A stretch of DNA of 64,000 bases from Flavobacterium chilense (GCF_001602525.1 NZ_LSYT01000002.1:620001-684000), one strand, 5' to 3'. Shown: positions 41,701 to 50,953, numbered from the stretch's first letter. The notes: generated by a model not told the origin, from the letters alone. Program-made: numbers and translations.

Positions 41701-42021
41701 TTGTTATTAGTTTATTGTTTTTGGCAAAATTATAACAATTAAATCAGATAGTGTTATCAAAATGTTAAGAAAAATAAGTTTTATATAATCCATTGCGCAT
41801 TAAAATGATTTTTTCTTTTTTCATTAGATAAAATGATGTTTTTTTGAATTATTGTGGCTATATATTGTTAAAATCGTAAAGATTTAAACTGTCTTGTAGT
41901 GCTAAACTTGCAAGAATCAGTGCTTTAAGGTGTTTTTCTGGGTATTTTATACGAAAAAACGCCTTAATTTTTATTAAATTAAGGCGTTTCAGTTAGTTAT
42001 ATTTTGTTTAAAACTATAGTT
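41701..42021. other. 321-bp gap: receptor promoter region and pgi terminator
   Basis: On the minus strand a TAATTTTG -7-like box (41732-41725) precedes the receptor. No TTG is at 19 nt. The part 41760-41950 contains no ORF or RNA that I recognise. The pgi terminator is at 41954-41990. Confidence 0.55.
41954..41990 (-). terminator. Intrinsic terminator of pgi
   Basis: AAACGCCTTAATTT (41957-41970) pairs perfectly with AAATTAAGGCGTTT (41976-41989). A degenerate copy AAGGTGTTTTT at about 41928 could pair with the first arm instead, forming an alternative hairpin. Confidence 0.85.
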
Positions 42022-43665
42022 CTATTTGTTTTTCAAAAAATGATTTAACAAAAATGAAGTCGAGCTGTCGTGATTTTTTACAGTTTTGGTGTTAATTTCA
42101 TCTAAAATAGAGTTTGCTAACTGTTTTCCAAGTTCAACTCCCCATTGATCAAAGCTAAAAATATTCCAGATTACACCCTGAACAAAAATTTTGTGTTCGT
42201 ATAAAGCGATCAAAGATCCTAAGCTTTTTGGAGTCAGTTTTTGAATTAAAATGGTGTTGGTTGGTTTATTCCCGGTAAAAACTTTAAAAGGTAACAAGTA
42301 AGATGCTTTTTCTGAAGCAAGGCCTTGTTTGTCAAATTCAGTCTGAACCTGAGTTGCTGTTTTTCCGTTTAATAAAGCTTCTGTCTGAGCAAAAAAGTTA
42401 GACATTAATTTATCATGGTGATCTTCGTTACCATATAATGGTTTTACAAATCCAATAAAATCTGTTGGAATTAATTTTGTGCCCTGATGAATTAACTGAA
42501 AAAAAGCATGTTGAGAATTTGTTCCCGGTTCCCCCCAAATAATAGTTCCGGTTTGGTAGTTAACCGGTTTCCCGTCACGACCAACGCTTTTTCCGTTACT
42601 TTCCATCGTTGCCTGTTGTAAATAAGGGGCTAATTTTGACAAATATTGTGTGTATGGAATCAAAGCTTCACTTTCGGCACCAAAGAAATTATTGTACCAA
42701 ACGCTTAACAAAGCTAAAATTACCGGAATGTTTTCGTCGAATTCAGTAGTTTTAAAGTGCTCGTCCATTTCATTTGCACCAACTAGTAAATCATTGTAAT
42801 TGTCATAGCCAATTGCCAATGCAATACTTAAGCCAACGGCGCTCCATAAAGAGAATCTTCCGCCAACCCAATCCCACATCGGGAAAACGTTGTCTGGGTT
42901 AATTCCGAATTCTGTTACTTTTTGAATGTTAGTTGAAACCGCCACGAAATGTTTTGCAACATCTTCCTGTGAAGCTGATTTTAAAAACCATTCTCTTATC
43001 GTTTCAGAATTGGATAAAGTTTCCTGAGTTGTAAAAGTTTTAGAAACAATTAAAAACAATGTTGTCTCAGGATTCAGTTTTTTAATTATCTCATTTACGT
43101 GATCCCCGTCAACATTTGAAACAAAATGTGTATTAAGGTGATTTTTGTAAAATTGTAAAGCTTCAACTGCCATAACAGGACCAAGGTCAGAGCCTCCAAT
43201 ACCAATATTTACAATATCAGTAAAAGCTTTTCCTGTAAAACCTTTTCTTTCTCCGGAAATAACTTCGTTTGTAAAGTTTTTGATTTTGTTTTTTACTTCA
43301 TAAACTTCAGGAATTACATTTTCGCCATCAACTTTAATAACTGCCGATTCCGGAGCACGTAATGCAGTATGTAAAACGGCTCTGTTTTCTGTTTGATTAA
43401 TAATGTCTCCTCCAAAATATTGAGCAATTGCATCTTTAAGTCCAATTGAATTAGCCAATTCTAATAAAAGAGAAATAGTTTCCTGGCTGATATTGTTTTT
43501 AGAATAGTCAACTAAAAAATCATTCCACTGCAGGTTGAATTTTCCAGCACGCGCATTGTCTTGTTGAAATAATTGCTGTATGGTAGTTTCGTGAATTGCG
43601 TTATAGTGATTTTGCAGATTTTTCCACGCTTCAGTCCCGGTTGGGTTTGTTGTGTTTAAAGCCAT
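42022..43665 (-). CDS. pgi: Glucose-6-phosphate isomerase
   Basis: 547 aa from ATG 43665; the open frame starts 12 codons earlier but the ATG gives the usual N-terminus [20 protein letters not shown]. Family signatures are [67 protein letters not shown] and [13 protein letters not shown]. It interconverts glucose-6-phosphate and fructose-6-phosphate. It has its own terminator; the genes upstream on the same strand may read through. Confidence 0.98.
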   Translation of the reverse strand: MALNTTNPTGTEAWKNLQNHYNAIHETTIQQLFQQDNARAGKFNLQWNDFLVDYSKNNISQETISLLLELANSIGLKDAIAQYFGGDIINQTENRAVLHTALRAPESAVIKVDGENVIPEVYEVKNKIKNFTNEVISGERKGFTGKAFTDIVNIGIGGSDLGPVMAVEALQFYKNHLNTHFVSNVDGDHVNEIIKKLNPETTLFLIVSKTFTTQETLSNSETIREWFLKSASQEDVAKHFVAVSTNIQKVTEFGINPDNVFPMWDWVGGRFSLWSAVGLSIALAIGYDNYNDLLVGANEMDEHFKTTEFDENIPVILALLSVWYNNFFGAESEALIPYTQYLSKLAPYLQQATMESNGKSVGRDGKPVNYQTGTIIWGEPGTNSQHAFFQLIHQGTKLIPTDFIGFVKPLYGNEDHHDKLMSNFFAQTEALLNGKTATQVQTEFDKQGLASEKASYLLPFKVFTGNKPTNTILIQKLTPKSLGSLIALYEHKIFVQGVIWNIFSFDQWGVELGKQLANSILDEINTKTVKNHDSSTSFLLNHFLKNK

Positions 43666-43778
43666 TTGTGTTTTTATTGAAAATTCGTTTTTTAGAAACA
43701 CAAAAATACTGAAATAACTTTTAAAAGGATAACGGTTTATAATTATATAACAATAAGTTACGAAAACGTTTTATGTGA

Positions 43779-44114
43779 TTATTTTTTTTCAATCTGAGTA
43801 GTAATTATGATAGCGCCATCATTTTCTTTCTCATTATATATAATACGACTACTGTTTTGGTTTAAAAAATTTAAACTTGTAATGTTGGATTTTTTGAGAG
43901 GTAATAAAATAGTTTCTTGTTTTTTATCATATTTAAAAGGAATTTCATTTATCACGATTAAGGGAGATTTGCCAATTAGATTTTTTTCAAATGTAGTATT
44001 GACTAATTCTAAAACATAATATTTGTTTTTCTCTGTATCATTTAAAATAAAAGCTTTTGGATTAGTACATCCGATTAAGAGTATTGATGAGAATACAAAT
44101 GAAATCTTTTTCAT
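43779..44114 (-). CDS. Small lipoprotein resembling a stand-alone TonB plug domain, 111 aa
   Basis: Lipoprotein signal with Cys16 (LLIGC). The mature ~95 residues follow the order of a SusC-type plug: SPLIVINEIPF resembles xPLxVIDGxP, NITSLNFLNQNSSRIIYNE resembles IESIxVLKxxxAxxxYG, and DGAIIITTQ resembles GVIxITTK. There is no barrel and no TonB box visible. A plug-like domain carried by a lipoprotein could bind a receptor or act as a small envelope sensor. The likeness is read by eye and the role is unknown. It is encoded between pgi and the 206-aa protein on one strand. Confidence 0.65.
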   Translation of the reverse strand: MKKISFVFSSILLIGCTNPKAFILNDTEKNKYYVLELVNTTFEKNLIGKSPLIVINEIPFKYDKKQETILLPLKKSNITSLNFLNQNSSRIIYNEKENDGAIIITTQIEKK

Positions 44115-44155
44115 TAATTGAAAGGATTTTGTAACATGTTTTTTAGATCAAAGTT

Positions 44156-44776
44156 TTACCAGAACTTCCACCACGGTTTTTTGTTTACTTCAATAGTTTT
44201 CTTTGCGATATTGATTTCAATTCTTTTTAAGGATTCTGTTTTGATTTTAGAATCATCAAAAAACATTTCGCCATGCTCGTTTATTCCAAGAGGAGATTTT
44301 GTTCTGTTTTTCCAGTCCTGAGTTTGTAATTCTTCAATTAAAGCTAAATTAACTTTATCACTGAATTTTTTCCTTGCTTTTTCTGTAATTTCTTCTTCCA
44401 GATTTGAAGTTGAATTTTTGAAAAGCGAAATTGAATTATCGGGAATGTTTAAAATAAAAACCTGTGTTTTATTTCCAATTTTCTGAATGTCTAATACTTT
44501 AAAGTAAGTAATAGTGTCTAAAAGAAAGTGGCCAATTTTTGCTGAGTCAGGATTGAATTTTGATAAGTCTTTTGGATGTGCGCTGGCAATTAAATATCTT
44601 AAGTTGCCGGATAAACCGCCGCCAATAGAAGTCATGTCTGTAAAGCCTTTTTCCTGAATGATCTGCCCAATTTTATAATTTGCAATTAAGTTTTCAGGTA
44701 TATCAGTATCTCTGTAAAATAGTTTTAAACCTGAAAACGTTTCATTATAAATTGCTTTAAGACGTGCATTTTTCAT
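44156..44776 (-). CDS. Conserved hypothetical protein, 206 aa
   Basis: No signal peptide or membrane helix. The middle contains IIQEKGFTDMTSIGGGLSGNLRYLIASAHPKDLS, FLLDTITYFKVLDIQKIGNKTQVFILNIP, with charged helical C-terminus ending KKPWWKFW. No family is recognised. It is 24 nt after the M23 peptidase gene and 41 nt before the small lipoprotein, so it is probably part of the same transcript. Confidence 0.65.
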   Translation of the reverse strand: MKNARLKAIYNETFSGLKLFYRDTDIPENLIANYKIGQIIQEKGFTDMTSIGGGLSGNLRYLIASAHPKDLSKFNPDSAKIGHFLLDTITYFKVLDIQKIGNKTQVFILNIPDNSISLFKNSTSNLEEEITEKARKKFSDKVNLALIEELQTQDWKNRTKSPLGINEHGEMFFDDSKIKTESLKRIEINIAKKTIEVNKKPWWKFW

Positions 44777-44800
44777 GTTTTTTCTTTCTGATTGAGAGAT

Positions 44801-46021
44801 TTACAAATTGCCAATACTATCCAGTTCTCTTTTCAAAGGTTCGATTTGTTTCATGAAACGGGTTCTGTCATTTCCTGTCAGAGATTCTCCGGTAGGCAAA
44901 TTAAGTCGAAGTGCATCTACCTGAACGCCATTTTTCCAGAAACGGTAACAAACATGAGGTCCGGTTGCAAGACCTGTACTTCCTACTAATCCAATCGTTT
45001 GTCCTTGTGTAACACGTTGCCCGCGACGAACTAAAATTCGTGACATGTGTAAATATTGGGTAGAGTAGGTGCCGTTGTGTTTTACTTTTACAAAGTTTCC
45101 GTTTCCTGCAGTATATCCGGTAGCTTCTACAACTCCAGATGCTGTGGTAGAAATTGGTGTTCCTGTTGGAGCAGCATAATCTGTTCCTTTATGGGCTTTC
45201 CAGGTATGTTGAACAGGGTGAAACCTGTTTGCAGTAAATCTTGAGGTAATCCGGCTAAATTTAATTGGTGTTTTCAGGAAAAAGTTTTTAAGTGTTTTTC
45301 CCTGATCGTCATAATATTCTACTTTTCCGGAAGTAGTGTCTTTTTCAAACGGAAAAGCGTAAACGATTTTACCTTTATATTCAAAAAATGCCGCTTCAAG
45401 ATCTTCGACACCGTCATAGGTTTTTCCGTTTATAAAGCGTTCTGTAAAAATTAAGCCGTAACGGTCTCCTTTTTTAAGTTTAAAAAAGTCAATTGACCAT
45501 GAAAATACTTTTGTGATTCTGCTGGCAAGTGCCGCTTCTACACTTTCGTTTCCTAAAGTTTCAGATAACGAACTTTTTAAAACGCCTCCAATAATTTTGC
45601 GTTTCAGTGTAACCGGTTTTATTTTTTTATATGCTTTTGAAATACTATCCCTAAAATCGACTACATAATAGGTAAGTGGATTGGGCTGATAAATAAAAAC
45701 CTGTAAATTATTTGTTTTATTTTTTGATCGAAGTATAGTGTAGGGTTTGTTGTATCGAATGGTTCGTACATCAAAAGAGTCTTTTATTTGTTCTACGATA
45801 TCATAGACTTTTTTGTTGCCAATATTTTGTCCCTGAATAATAGAACCAAAAGAATCTCCTTTTTTTATAGTATCATTTACGACATTAAAGTCAGCATAAT
45901 TAAAACCGAATTCTACTTTTTTGGTTTTAGGTTTGCTAATTTTGTTTTCTACTTTTACTTCTGTTTTATTGCATGAAAATACTGAAAATAAAAGTACTAC
46001 AAGTACAAATGCTTTTTTCAA
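44801..46021 (-). CDS. M23-family peptidoglycan endopeptidase lipoprotein
   Basis: 406 aa. Begins with TTG at 46021: no in-frame ATG lies upstream before TDO, and the next residues KKAFVLVVLLFSVFSC form a complete lipoprotein signal with Cys17. The C-terminal LytM/M23 domain has RFHPVQHTWKAHKGTDYAAPTGTPI and TGPHVCYRFWKNG, with the zinc ligands His/Asp/His. The N-terminal region (SFGSIIQGQNIGNKKVYDIVEQI) resembles a LysM-like/OapA cap. It cleaves cross-links of peptidoglycan. It is 24 nt after tdo. Confidence 0.93.
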   Translation of the reverse strand: MKKAFVLVVLLFSVFSCNKTEVKVENKISKPKTKKVEFGFNYADFNVVNDTIKKGDSFGSIIQGQNIGNKKVYDIVEQIKDSFDVRTIRYNKPYTILRSKNKTNNLQVFIYQPNPLTYYVVDFRDSISKAYKKIKPVTLKRKIIGGVLKSSLSETLGNESVEAALASRITKVFSWSIDFFKLKKGDRYGLIFTERFINGKTYDGVEDLEAAFFEYKGKIVYAFPFEKDTTSGKVEYYDDQGKTLKNFFLKTPIKFSRITSRFTANRFHPVQHTWKAHKGTDYAAPTGTPISTTASGVVEATGYTAGNGNFVKVKHNGTYSTQYLHMSRILVRRGQRVTQGQTIGLVGSTGLATGPHVCYRFWKNGVQVDALRLNLPTGESLTGNDRTRFMKQIEPLKRELDSIGNL

Positions 46022-46044
46022 ACTTTTAAATTTTTCTAAGAAAA

Positions 46045-46986
46045 TTAAGCGGTTGCTTCATTTCCCCAATTGGACAATTCTTCTTCGGTCCACAATTTAG
46101 GAAAAAAGATGCGTCTTTGGTATTTTGGATGCATATATTTTTGCCAGTCGCTTCCGCCTGTAGCTTCTCCATTTCCTTTTCCGCTTTCCAAAATATATTT
46201 TCTTGCAGTATTAAGATGTTGCATTACCCAAGTGATATTCACTGTTTTGTCGTAGTGACGCATTGCCTGGATTAGCTCATTATTTTGTTGGTCTTTTTCT
46301 GGTAGTTGGGTAAATTTTTGCCAGATATTTTTAGTTTTAAAAGTAGACATTTGTCTTAAAAACTGTTCTTTGTATTTGTTTTCGAATTCCTGGAGCAAGT
46401 AAGATTTCTCGCCTGTATGATAATCTTTTCCGGCAGCCTGCCAGTATAAATGCTCAAAACTGGTTTCTAAATCAGTGTTTTCGTCAAAGTTTGCTTTGTA
46501 TCTGCGATCGGTTAGATTGATAACATCTGTCGAAGCAAATTCAATTAATCGGTATTGCGCACTCTGAAAACCACTTGCAGGTGTTAAGGTATTTCTGAAT
46601 TTCATGTATTGATCTACTTCCATTCCGTTTTCCATGATGCTAAACGAGTTGGTAAGCATATCAAAATAACGTGTAATTCTGGATAATCTCTCACTGAAAA
46701 AATCAACCTGAATGTTTTGTGTGTCGGCAATCTGATCTATTTCCCACAAAATCATTTTAAAAATTAATTCATTTACCTGATGATACATGATAAAAACCAT
46801 TTCGTCGGGTAATGTTGTGCGTTGTATTTGTAAATTTAAAAGAGCATCAGTTTGAATATAATCCCAATATGTAATTGGTTTTGCCCAAAGTAAACCTTCT
46901 AACTGAACATCAGTTTTTTGATTTATAGATTGGAATTTAAGGTCAATTTCTTTTAAAATTGATTCTGAATTATCAGTAAGATTCAT
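46045..46986 (-). CDS. kynA: Tryptophan 2,3-dioxygenase
   Basis: 313 aa. FIMYHQVNELIFKMILWEIDQI contains the haem-pocket His and substrate residues; GFQSAQYRLIEFA and TGGSDWQKYM (the distal-side loop) are also present. It opens the indole ring of L-tryptophan to N-formylkynurenine. No other kynurenine-pathway gene is visible in the window. Its ATG overlaps the TAA of the DUF3108 gene by one base. Confidence 0.95.
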   Translation of the reverse strand: MNLTDNSESILKEIDLKFQSINQKTDVQLEGLLWAKPITYWDYIQTDALLNLQIQRTTLPDEMVFIMYHQVNELIFKMILWEIDQIADTQNIQVDFFSERLSRITRYFDMLTNSFSIMENGMEVDQYMKFRNTLTPASGFQSAQYRLIEFASTDVINLTDRRYKANFDENTDLETSFEHLYWQAAGKDYHTGEKSYLLQEFENKYKEQFLRQMSTFKTKNIWQKFTQLPEKDQQNNELIQAMRHYDKTVNITWVMQHLNTARKYILESGKGNGEATGGSDWQKYMHPKYQRRIFFPKLWTEEELSNWGNEATA

Positions 46987-47756
46987 TATTTTTTTACTTT
47001 AAATGGATTTTTTAATCCTTTGTATTCATCAAGATCTGCTTTAAGTGATCCAACGGCTAAATCTGCTTTTATTCTAATCGGAACTTTATTGTCGTCATCT
47101 GTTATCCAGAGTGTTAAGCTTTCTTTTTCTTTGAAAACTCTACCGGTTTGTACAAGCGGTTTAAAGATCATTGTAGAAACGGTTCCAAATTTAGTTGTAA
47201 TATCCTGACGGCCTACATACTTTAACTTAAATTTTGTGATTTCATCATCAAAAAACATGTCAATTGTTATGGCTTCGCCCGGTTTTAGTTTGTCTATACT
47301 GGGATGGTTTCTTAAATAATAAAAAGAAGATACAATATCCTGTACTTCGTCTGTAACTACAATTGTTTTTTCCGTCTTTCGTTTATAGTCTTTTACTAAA
47401 ACCCTGTTTTCAGTTTGGTTAAAAAAACCTTCCTGATTTTTTGTGTAACCGCCTTCATCAATTTTTCGAACAAAACGATAAGGGCTTCCGGTTTGTTTGT
47501 CAAAATAACTTTCGTACAAATCTTCTACTTTAAAGAAGAACTTTGACATTCCGGTTGTATAACCTTTACCCACAGCATGAAACACCTTTTTGTTGTTTAT
47601 TGTGGCGTCGCTTACTTCGAGTGTGGCGTAACCTGCATTTATAATTCCGTAATGAATTCTAAATTTGAAGTATTCTCCCGTATCGAAAGCGTCTTCTTTT
47701 TGAGTGTCAAAACTAAGTGTCGTGAGAATGAATATGAGTAGGACTAATTTTTTCAT
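46986..47756 (-). CDS. DUF3108 periplasmic protein
   Basis: 256 aa from ATG 47756; an earlier start in the same frame would put 14 residues before the signal peptide (KKLVLLIFILTTLSF). The mature protein is beta-rich: YFKFRIHYGIINAGYATLEV, FFKVEDLYESYFDKQTGSPYRFVR, ITIDMFFDDEITKFKLKYVGRQDI and PIRIKADLAVGSLKADLDEYKGL match DUF3108. The function is unknown. TAATG coupling to kynA suggests translational linkage. Confidence 0.9.
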   Translation of the reverse strand: MKKLVLLIFILTTLSFDTQKEDAFDTGEYFKFRIHYGIINAGYATLEVSDATINNKKVFHAVGKGYTTGMSKFFFKVEDLYESYFDKQTGSPYRFVRKIDEGGYTKNQEGFFNQTENRVLVKDYKRKTEKTIVVTDEVQDIVSSFYYLRNHPSIDKLKPGEAITIDMFFDDEITKFKLKYVGRQDITTKFGTVSTMIFKPLVQTGRVFKEKESLTLWITDDDNKVPIRIKADLAVGSLKADLDEYKGLKNPFKVKK

Positions 47757-47821
47757 AGTACAATTTTTACATTTTATTATAAAGGTAAATAAATGCAAAT
47801 TCTATTCCAAATGTACCAAAA

Positions 47822-47946
47822 CAAAAAAACTCAGTCAAGGAATGACTGAGTTTTTATGCTATTAACTAACCAAAAAACTATAAATTATGAAATTTATATC
47901 AATTCAGAAGGAAACCACCCCTTCTTGATTTGCGAGTGCAAAGATA
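47822..47946 (-). ncRNA. Candidate small RNA between hppD and DUF3108 genes
   Basis: On the minus strand TATCTTTG (47946-47939) fits the -7 box and would start transcription near 47933. The transcript of about 110 nt would contain a hairpin AGAAGG/CCTTCT (around 47925-47906), an A/T-rich single-stranded middle and a strong terminator hairpin (AAAAACTCAGTCA/TGACTGAGTTTTT, 47825-47855) ending in a T-run. No ORF over 14 codons is present. TTG is not at 19 nt from the -7 box, so the promoter is weak. Alternatively the hairpin may be the distant hppD terminator, 200 nt from that gene. Confidence 0.45.
47825..47855 (-). terminator. Strong intrinsic terminator
   Basis: AAAAACTCAGTCA (47825-47837) pairs with TGACTGAGTTTTT (47843-47855), followed on the minus strand by TTTTTTT. 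It can end either the candidate sRNA or hppD transcripts. Confidence 0.88.
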
Positions 47947-48055
47947 GATAGAAAGTTCAAAAAATAAATAGCAAAAGGCAAGTTTAACATAACATTTGCA
48001 TAAAAACCATCATTTTACAGAGAATTTTTCTGCATAATGTAAAAAAAATGCGATT

Positions 48056-49216
48056 TTATAATGTTCCTCTCAATTCCTGCTCTCTCTCAATTGACTCAAA
48101 CAGCGCTTTAAAGTTACCTGCACCGAATCCTTTTGCGCCCATTCTTTGAATAATTTCGAAAAAAAGTGTTGGTCTGTCCTGAACTGGTTTAGTAAATATC
48201 TGTAATAAATAACCATCTTCGTCGGCATCAACCATAATGGCAAGTTTTTCAATTTCGTTAATGTCTTCTTTCATCATCTCCATATGAACGCCCAATCTTT
48301 CGGGAATTGCCTGATAATAGGTATGTGGAGGAGCTGATAAAAATTCAACACCACGTGCTCTTAGCTGTGATACTGTTTTAATAATATCATCTGTAGCAAT
48401 AGCGATATGCTGAATTCCAGGTCCGCCATAAAAATCTAAATATTCTTCGATTTGAGATTTTTTCTTTCCCTCGGCTGGTTCATTGATTGGAAATTTAATT
48501 CTACCGTTTCCGTTTGACATTACTTTACTCATCAAAGCAGAGTATTCTGTAGTAATTTGTTTGTCATCAAAAGAAAGGAAATTTACGAATCCCATAACGT
48601 CTTCATAAAATTTTACCCAGGTATTCATTTCATTCCATCCTACATTTCCAACCATATGATCAATGTATTTTAATCCAGTTGGTTCCGGATTATAATCCGA
48701 TTTCCATTCTTTATAACCTGGTAAGAAAACACCATTGTAGTTTTTTCTTTCTACAAAGATGTGAACGGTTTCTCCGTAAGTGTAAATTCCTGAACGAACA
48801 ACTTCTCCAAATTCGTCTTTTTCAACTGTTGGTTCCATAAACGAACGTGCACCACGTTTCATAGTTTCTTCGTATGATTTGGTTGCATCTTCAACCCAAA
48901 GCGCAGCAACTTTTACACCGTCACCATGTTTTTTAAGATGATCGTTAATTGGAGAATCTGCTGTTAAAGGCGTTGTCAAAACAATTCTGATCTTGTCTTG
49001 TTTTAAAACATAAGAGGCTTTGTCTTTTACTCCGGTTTCTAATCCTGCGTAAGCCAATGACTGATATCCGAAAGCAGTTTTGTAATAATGTGCAGATTGT
49101 TTTGCATTACCTACATAAAATTCTACATAATCTGTTCCTAATAATGGAAGGAAATCCTGTGCTCCTTCAAATATTTTCTCTAATCCGTATTCTACTGATT
49201 TTACTTCTTTGCTCAT
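48056..49216 (-). CDS. hppD: 4-hydroxyphenylpyruvate dioxygenase
   Basis: 386 aa. Two vicinal-oxygen-chelate domains; iron ligands are in LKYIDHMVGNVGWNEM (His), GPGIQHIAIATDDI (His) and RPTLFFEIIQRMGAKGFGAGNFKALFE (Glu). It converts 4-hydroxyphenylpyruvate to homogentisate in tyrosine breakdown. hmgA, the next enzyme of the path, lies upstream on the same strand, with a four-helix gene between them. Confidence 0.97.
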   Translation of the reverse strand: MSKEVKSVEYGLEKIFEGAQDFLPLLGTDYVEFYVGNAKQSAHYYKTAFGYQSLAYAGLETGVKDKASYVLKQDKIRIVLTTPLTADSPINDHLKKHGDGVKVAALWVEDATKSYEETMKRGARSFMEPTVEKDEFGEVVRSGIYTYGETVHIFVERKNYNGVFLPGYKEWKSDYNPEPTGLKYIDHMVGNVGWNEMNTWVKFYEDVMGFVNFLSFDDKQITTEYSALMSKVMSNGNGRIKFPINEPAEGKKKSQIEEYLDFYGGPGIQHIAIATDDIIKTVSQLRARGVEFLSAPPHTYYQAIPERLGVHMEMMKEDINEIEKLAIMVDADEDGYLLQIFTKPVQDRPTLFFEIIQRMGAKGFGAGNFKALFESIEREQELRGTL

Positions 49217-49283
49217 AATTAGATAATTTGATAATGAGAAAATGAGATAATTTTTTGAAATGTTTTAATTGAATTAATTTTCT

Positions 49284-49303
49284 AATTGACACATTTTCTA
49301 ATT
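49284..49303. repeat. 20-bp direct repeat, copy 1 (AATTGACACATTTTCTAATT)
   Basis: Identical to 49737-49756, 453 bp apart; the two copies bracket the four-helix-bundle gene. This copy touches the gene's 3' end, where the TAG stop (49308-49306) lies in further CTAATT repeats. Confidence 0.85.
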
Positions 49304-49305
49304 TT

Positions 49306-49665
49306 CTAATTCCTCTTAGATGTTGATATTATTTTATTTAAAATTTTTAAAATTTCTGATAATTCATTTAATAAATGTTTGCAATCTGGATAGGCTTTAT
49401 GTGCATTGCATAAAAACAACCAATATTCAGTTTCATCTGCTTCTTTAATTGCAATTTTTAGTTTATGAATAAAATCTGCTTTGCTTTCTGCGTTTTGTGA
49501 CTCTTTTGAATTTGCTCCAATTGATGTCCCGCTTTTTAATAACTGATTTGCGATTACAAATTTCTTTTGATCCTGAAGTTCATTTGTGTAATCAATTATA
49601 TTTAGCGCAAAATTGAATGTTTTTATTAAAAGAGCGTTGTCTTTATATTTTTCGTTGAAAGTCAT
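49306..49665 (-). CDS. Four-helix-bundle protein (S23/IVP family)
   Basis: 119 aa from ATG 49665; the frame is open upstream but there it is repeat DNA. TFNEKYKDNALLIKTFNFALNIIDYTNEL, FVIANQLLKSGTSIGANSKESQ and FIHKLKIAIKEADETEYWLFLC match the family first found as intervening-sequence proteins in 23S rRNA genes and related to the Avd accessory protein of diversity-generating retroelements. The function of stand-alone members is not known. Repeat copies flank it, and it interrupts hppD-hmgA, which supports recent insertion as a unit. Confidence 0.9.
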   Translation of the reverse strand: MTFNEKYKDNALLIKTFNFALNIIDYTNELQDQKKFVIANQLLKSGTSIGANSKESQNAESKADFIHKLKIAIKEADETEYWLFLCNAHKAYPDCKHLLNELSEILKILNKIISTSKRN

Positions 49666-49736
49666 TTTTTTAATTTGATAATTAGATAATTTATTTTGTA
49701 AGTTTAAAATTACAATATTTAATTGTCTAATTTCCA

Positions 49737-49756
49737 AATTGACACATTTTCTAATT
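49737..49756. repeat. 20-bp direct repeat, copy 2
   Basis: Identical to 49284-49303. It sits 72 nt upstream of the four-helix start. A further word ATTGACTAATTATC at 49763-49776 recurs at 51035-51048 beyond hmgA. Confidence 0.85.
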
Positions 49757-49795
49757 AAAGAAATTGACTAATTATCAAATTGGCACATTGACTAA

Positions 49796-50953
49796 TTATT
49801 CACACCAGGATTTATAGTACTGTCCATCATCAAGACCCATAGCTTCTTCCGTGACCATAAGTGGGCGGAAAGTATCGACCATAACGGCTAATTCTAAAGT
49901 TTCTTTGTGACCAATGCTGCGTTCCATTGCGCCTAGTGCCGGACCATGCGGAATTCCTTTTGGGTGTAAAGTGATATGACCCTGCTCAATATTGTTACGG
50001 CTCATAAAATCACCATCAACATAATAGAGCACTTCGTCTGAATCTATATTGCTGTGATTGTATGGTGCCGGAATTGCTTTTGGGTGATAATCGTAAAGTC
50101 TTGGGCAGAAAGAGCAAACGACAAAAGTAGCCGTTTCGAAAGTTTGATGTACTGGCGGCGGTTGGTGTACGCGACCCGTTATAGGTTCAAAATTGTGGAT
50201 TGAAAATCCGTATGGAAAATTGTATCCATCCCAACCCACAACATCAAAGGGGTGTGTTGCATAAACCACTTCGTGAATCATGCCTTCTTTTTTAATTTTC
50301 ATTAAAAAATCACCTTTTTCATCGTGTGTTTCCAGTTCCCCAGGCAAAATAAAGTCACGTTCACAAAATGGTGAATGCTCTAAATGCTGACCGGATTGGT
50401 TTTTATAACGTTTTGGGGTGTAAAATGGAGAATAAGACTCGACATAAAATAGTCGGTTTTCTTCTGTTTCAAATTCTATTTGGTAGATAATGCCACGCGG
50501 AATAATTAAATAATCACCATATTCAAAAGGAATATTCCCTAACATAGTTCTTAATTTTCCTTTTCCTTTATGGATGAAAAGCATTTCATCTGCGTCGGCA
50601 TTTTTGTAAAAATAATTTCGAAGTGATTCTTTTGGAGCGGCTAAGCCAATAATGCAGTCTTTGTTGACTAACATAGCTTTGCGGCTATCCAGGAAATCAT
50701 TTTCCGGTTTCAATTCAAAACCTTTAAAAAGTAATGATTTTATATTTTTTCCGATTGCAATTTTTGGTTCAACCGAATAAGAGTTTAAAATTTCTTTAAC
50801 CTGTGTTGGTCTGTGAACATGATAAGACAAAGAAGAATGTCCGTGAAAACCTTCGGTTCCAAATAATTGTTCGTAGTATAAACCTCCGTTAGGTTTTTCG
50901 AATTGGGTGTGTCTTTTTTGAGGAAAATCTCCAAGTTTATGATATAATGGCAT
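49796..50953 (-). CDS. hmgA: Homogentisate 1,2-dioxygenase
   Basis: 385 aa. Segments PLYHKLGDFPQKRHTQF, GLYYEQLFGTEGFHGHSSLSYH, DVVGWDGYNFPYGFSIHNFEP and HPKGIPHGPALGAME, rich in iron-binding His and Glu, identify the enzyme. It opens the ring of homogentisate made by HppD. The TAA stop (49798-49796) lies in a repeat word. Most flavobacteria pair it with hppD and, sometimes, a maleylacetoacetate isomerase/fumarylacetoacetase that is not present here. Confidence 0.95.
   Translation of the reverse strand: MPLYHKLGDFPQKRHTQFEKPNGGLYYEQLFGTEGFHGHSSLSYHVHRPTQVKEILNSYSVEPKIAIGKNIKSLLFKGFELKPENDFLDSRKAMLVNKDCIIGLAAPKESLRNYFYKNADADEMLFIHKGKGKLRTMLGNIPFEYGDYLIIPRGIIYQIEFETEENRLFYVESYSPFYTPKRYKNQSGQHLEHSPFCERDFILPGELETHDEKGDFLMKIKKEGMIHEVVYATHPFDVVGWDGYNFPYGFSIHNFEPITGRVHQPPPVHQTFETATFVVCSFCPRLYDYHPKAIPAPYNHSNIDSDEVLYYVDGDFMSRNNIEQGHITLHPKGIPHGPALGAMERSIGHKETLELAVMVDTFRPLMVTEEAMGLDDGQYYKSWCE

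Noticed and set aside
47888..47929. 13-codon + strand ORF (MKFISIQKETTPS) as a leader peptide
   Set aside because: It is too short, has no gene downstream on its strand and overlaps the more convincing minus-strand RNA candidate.
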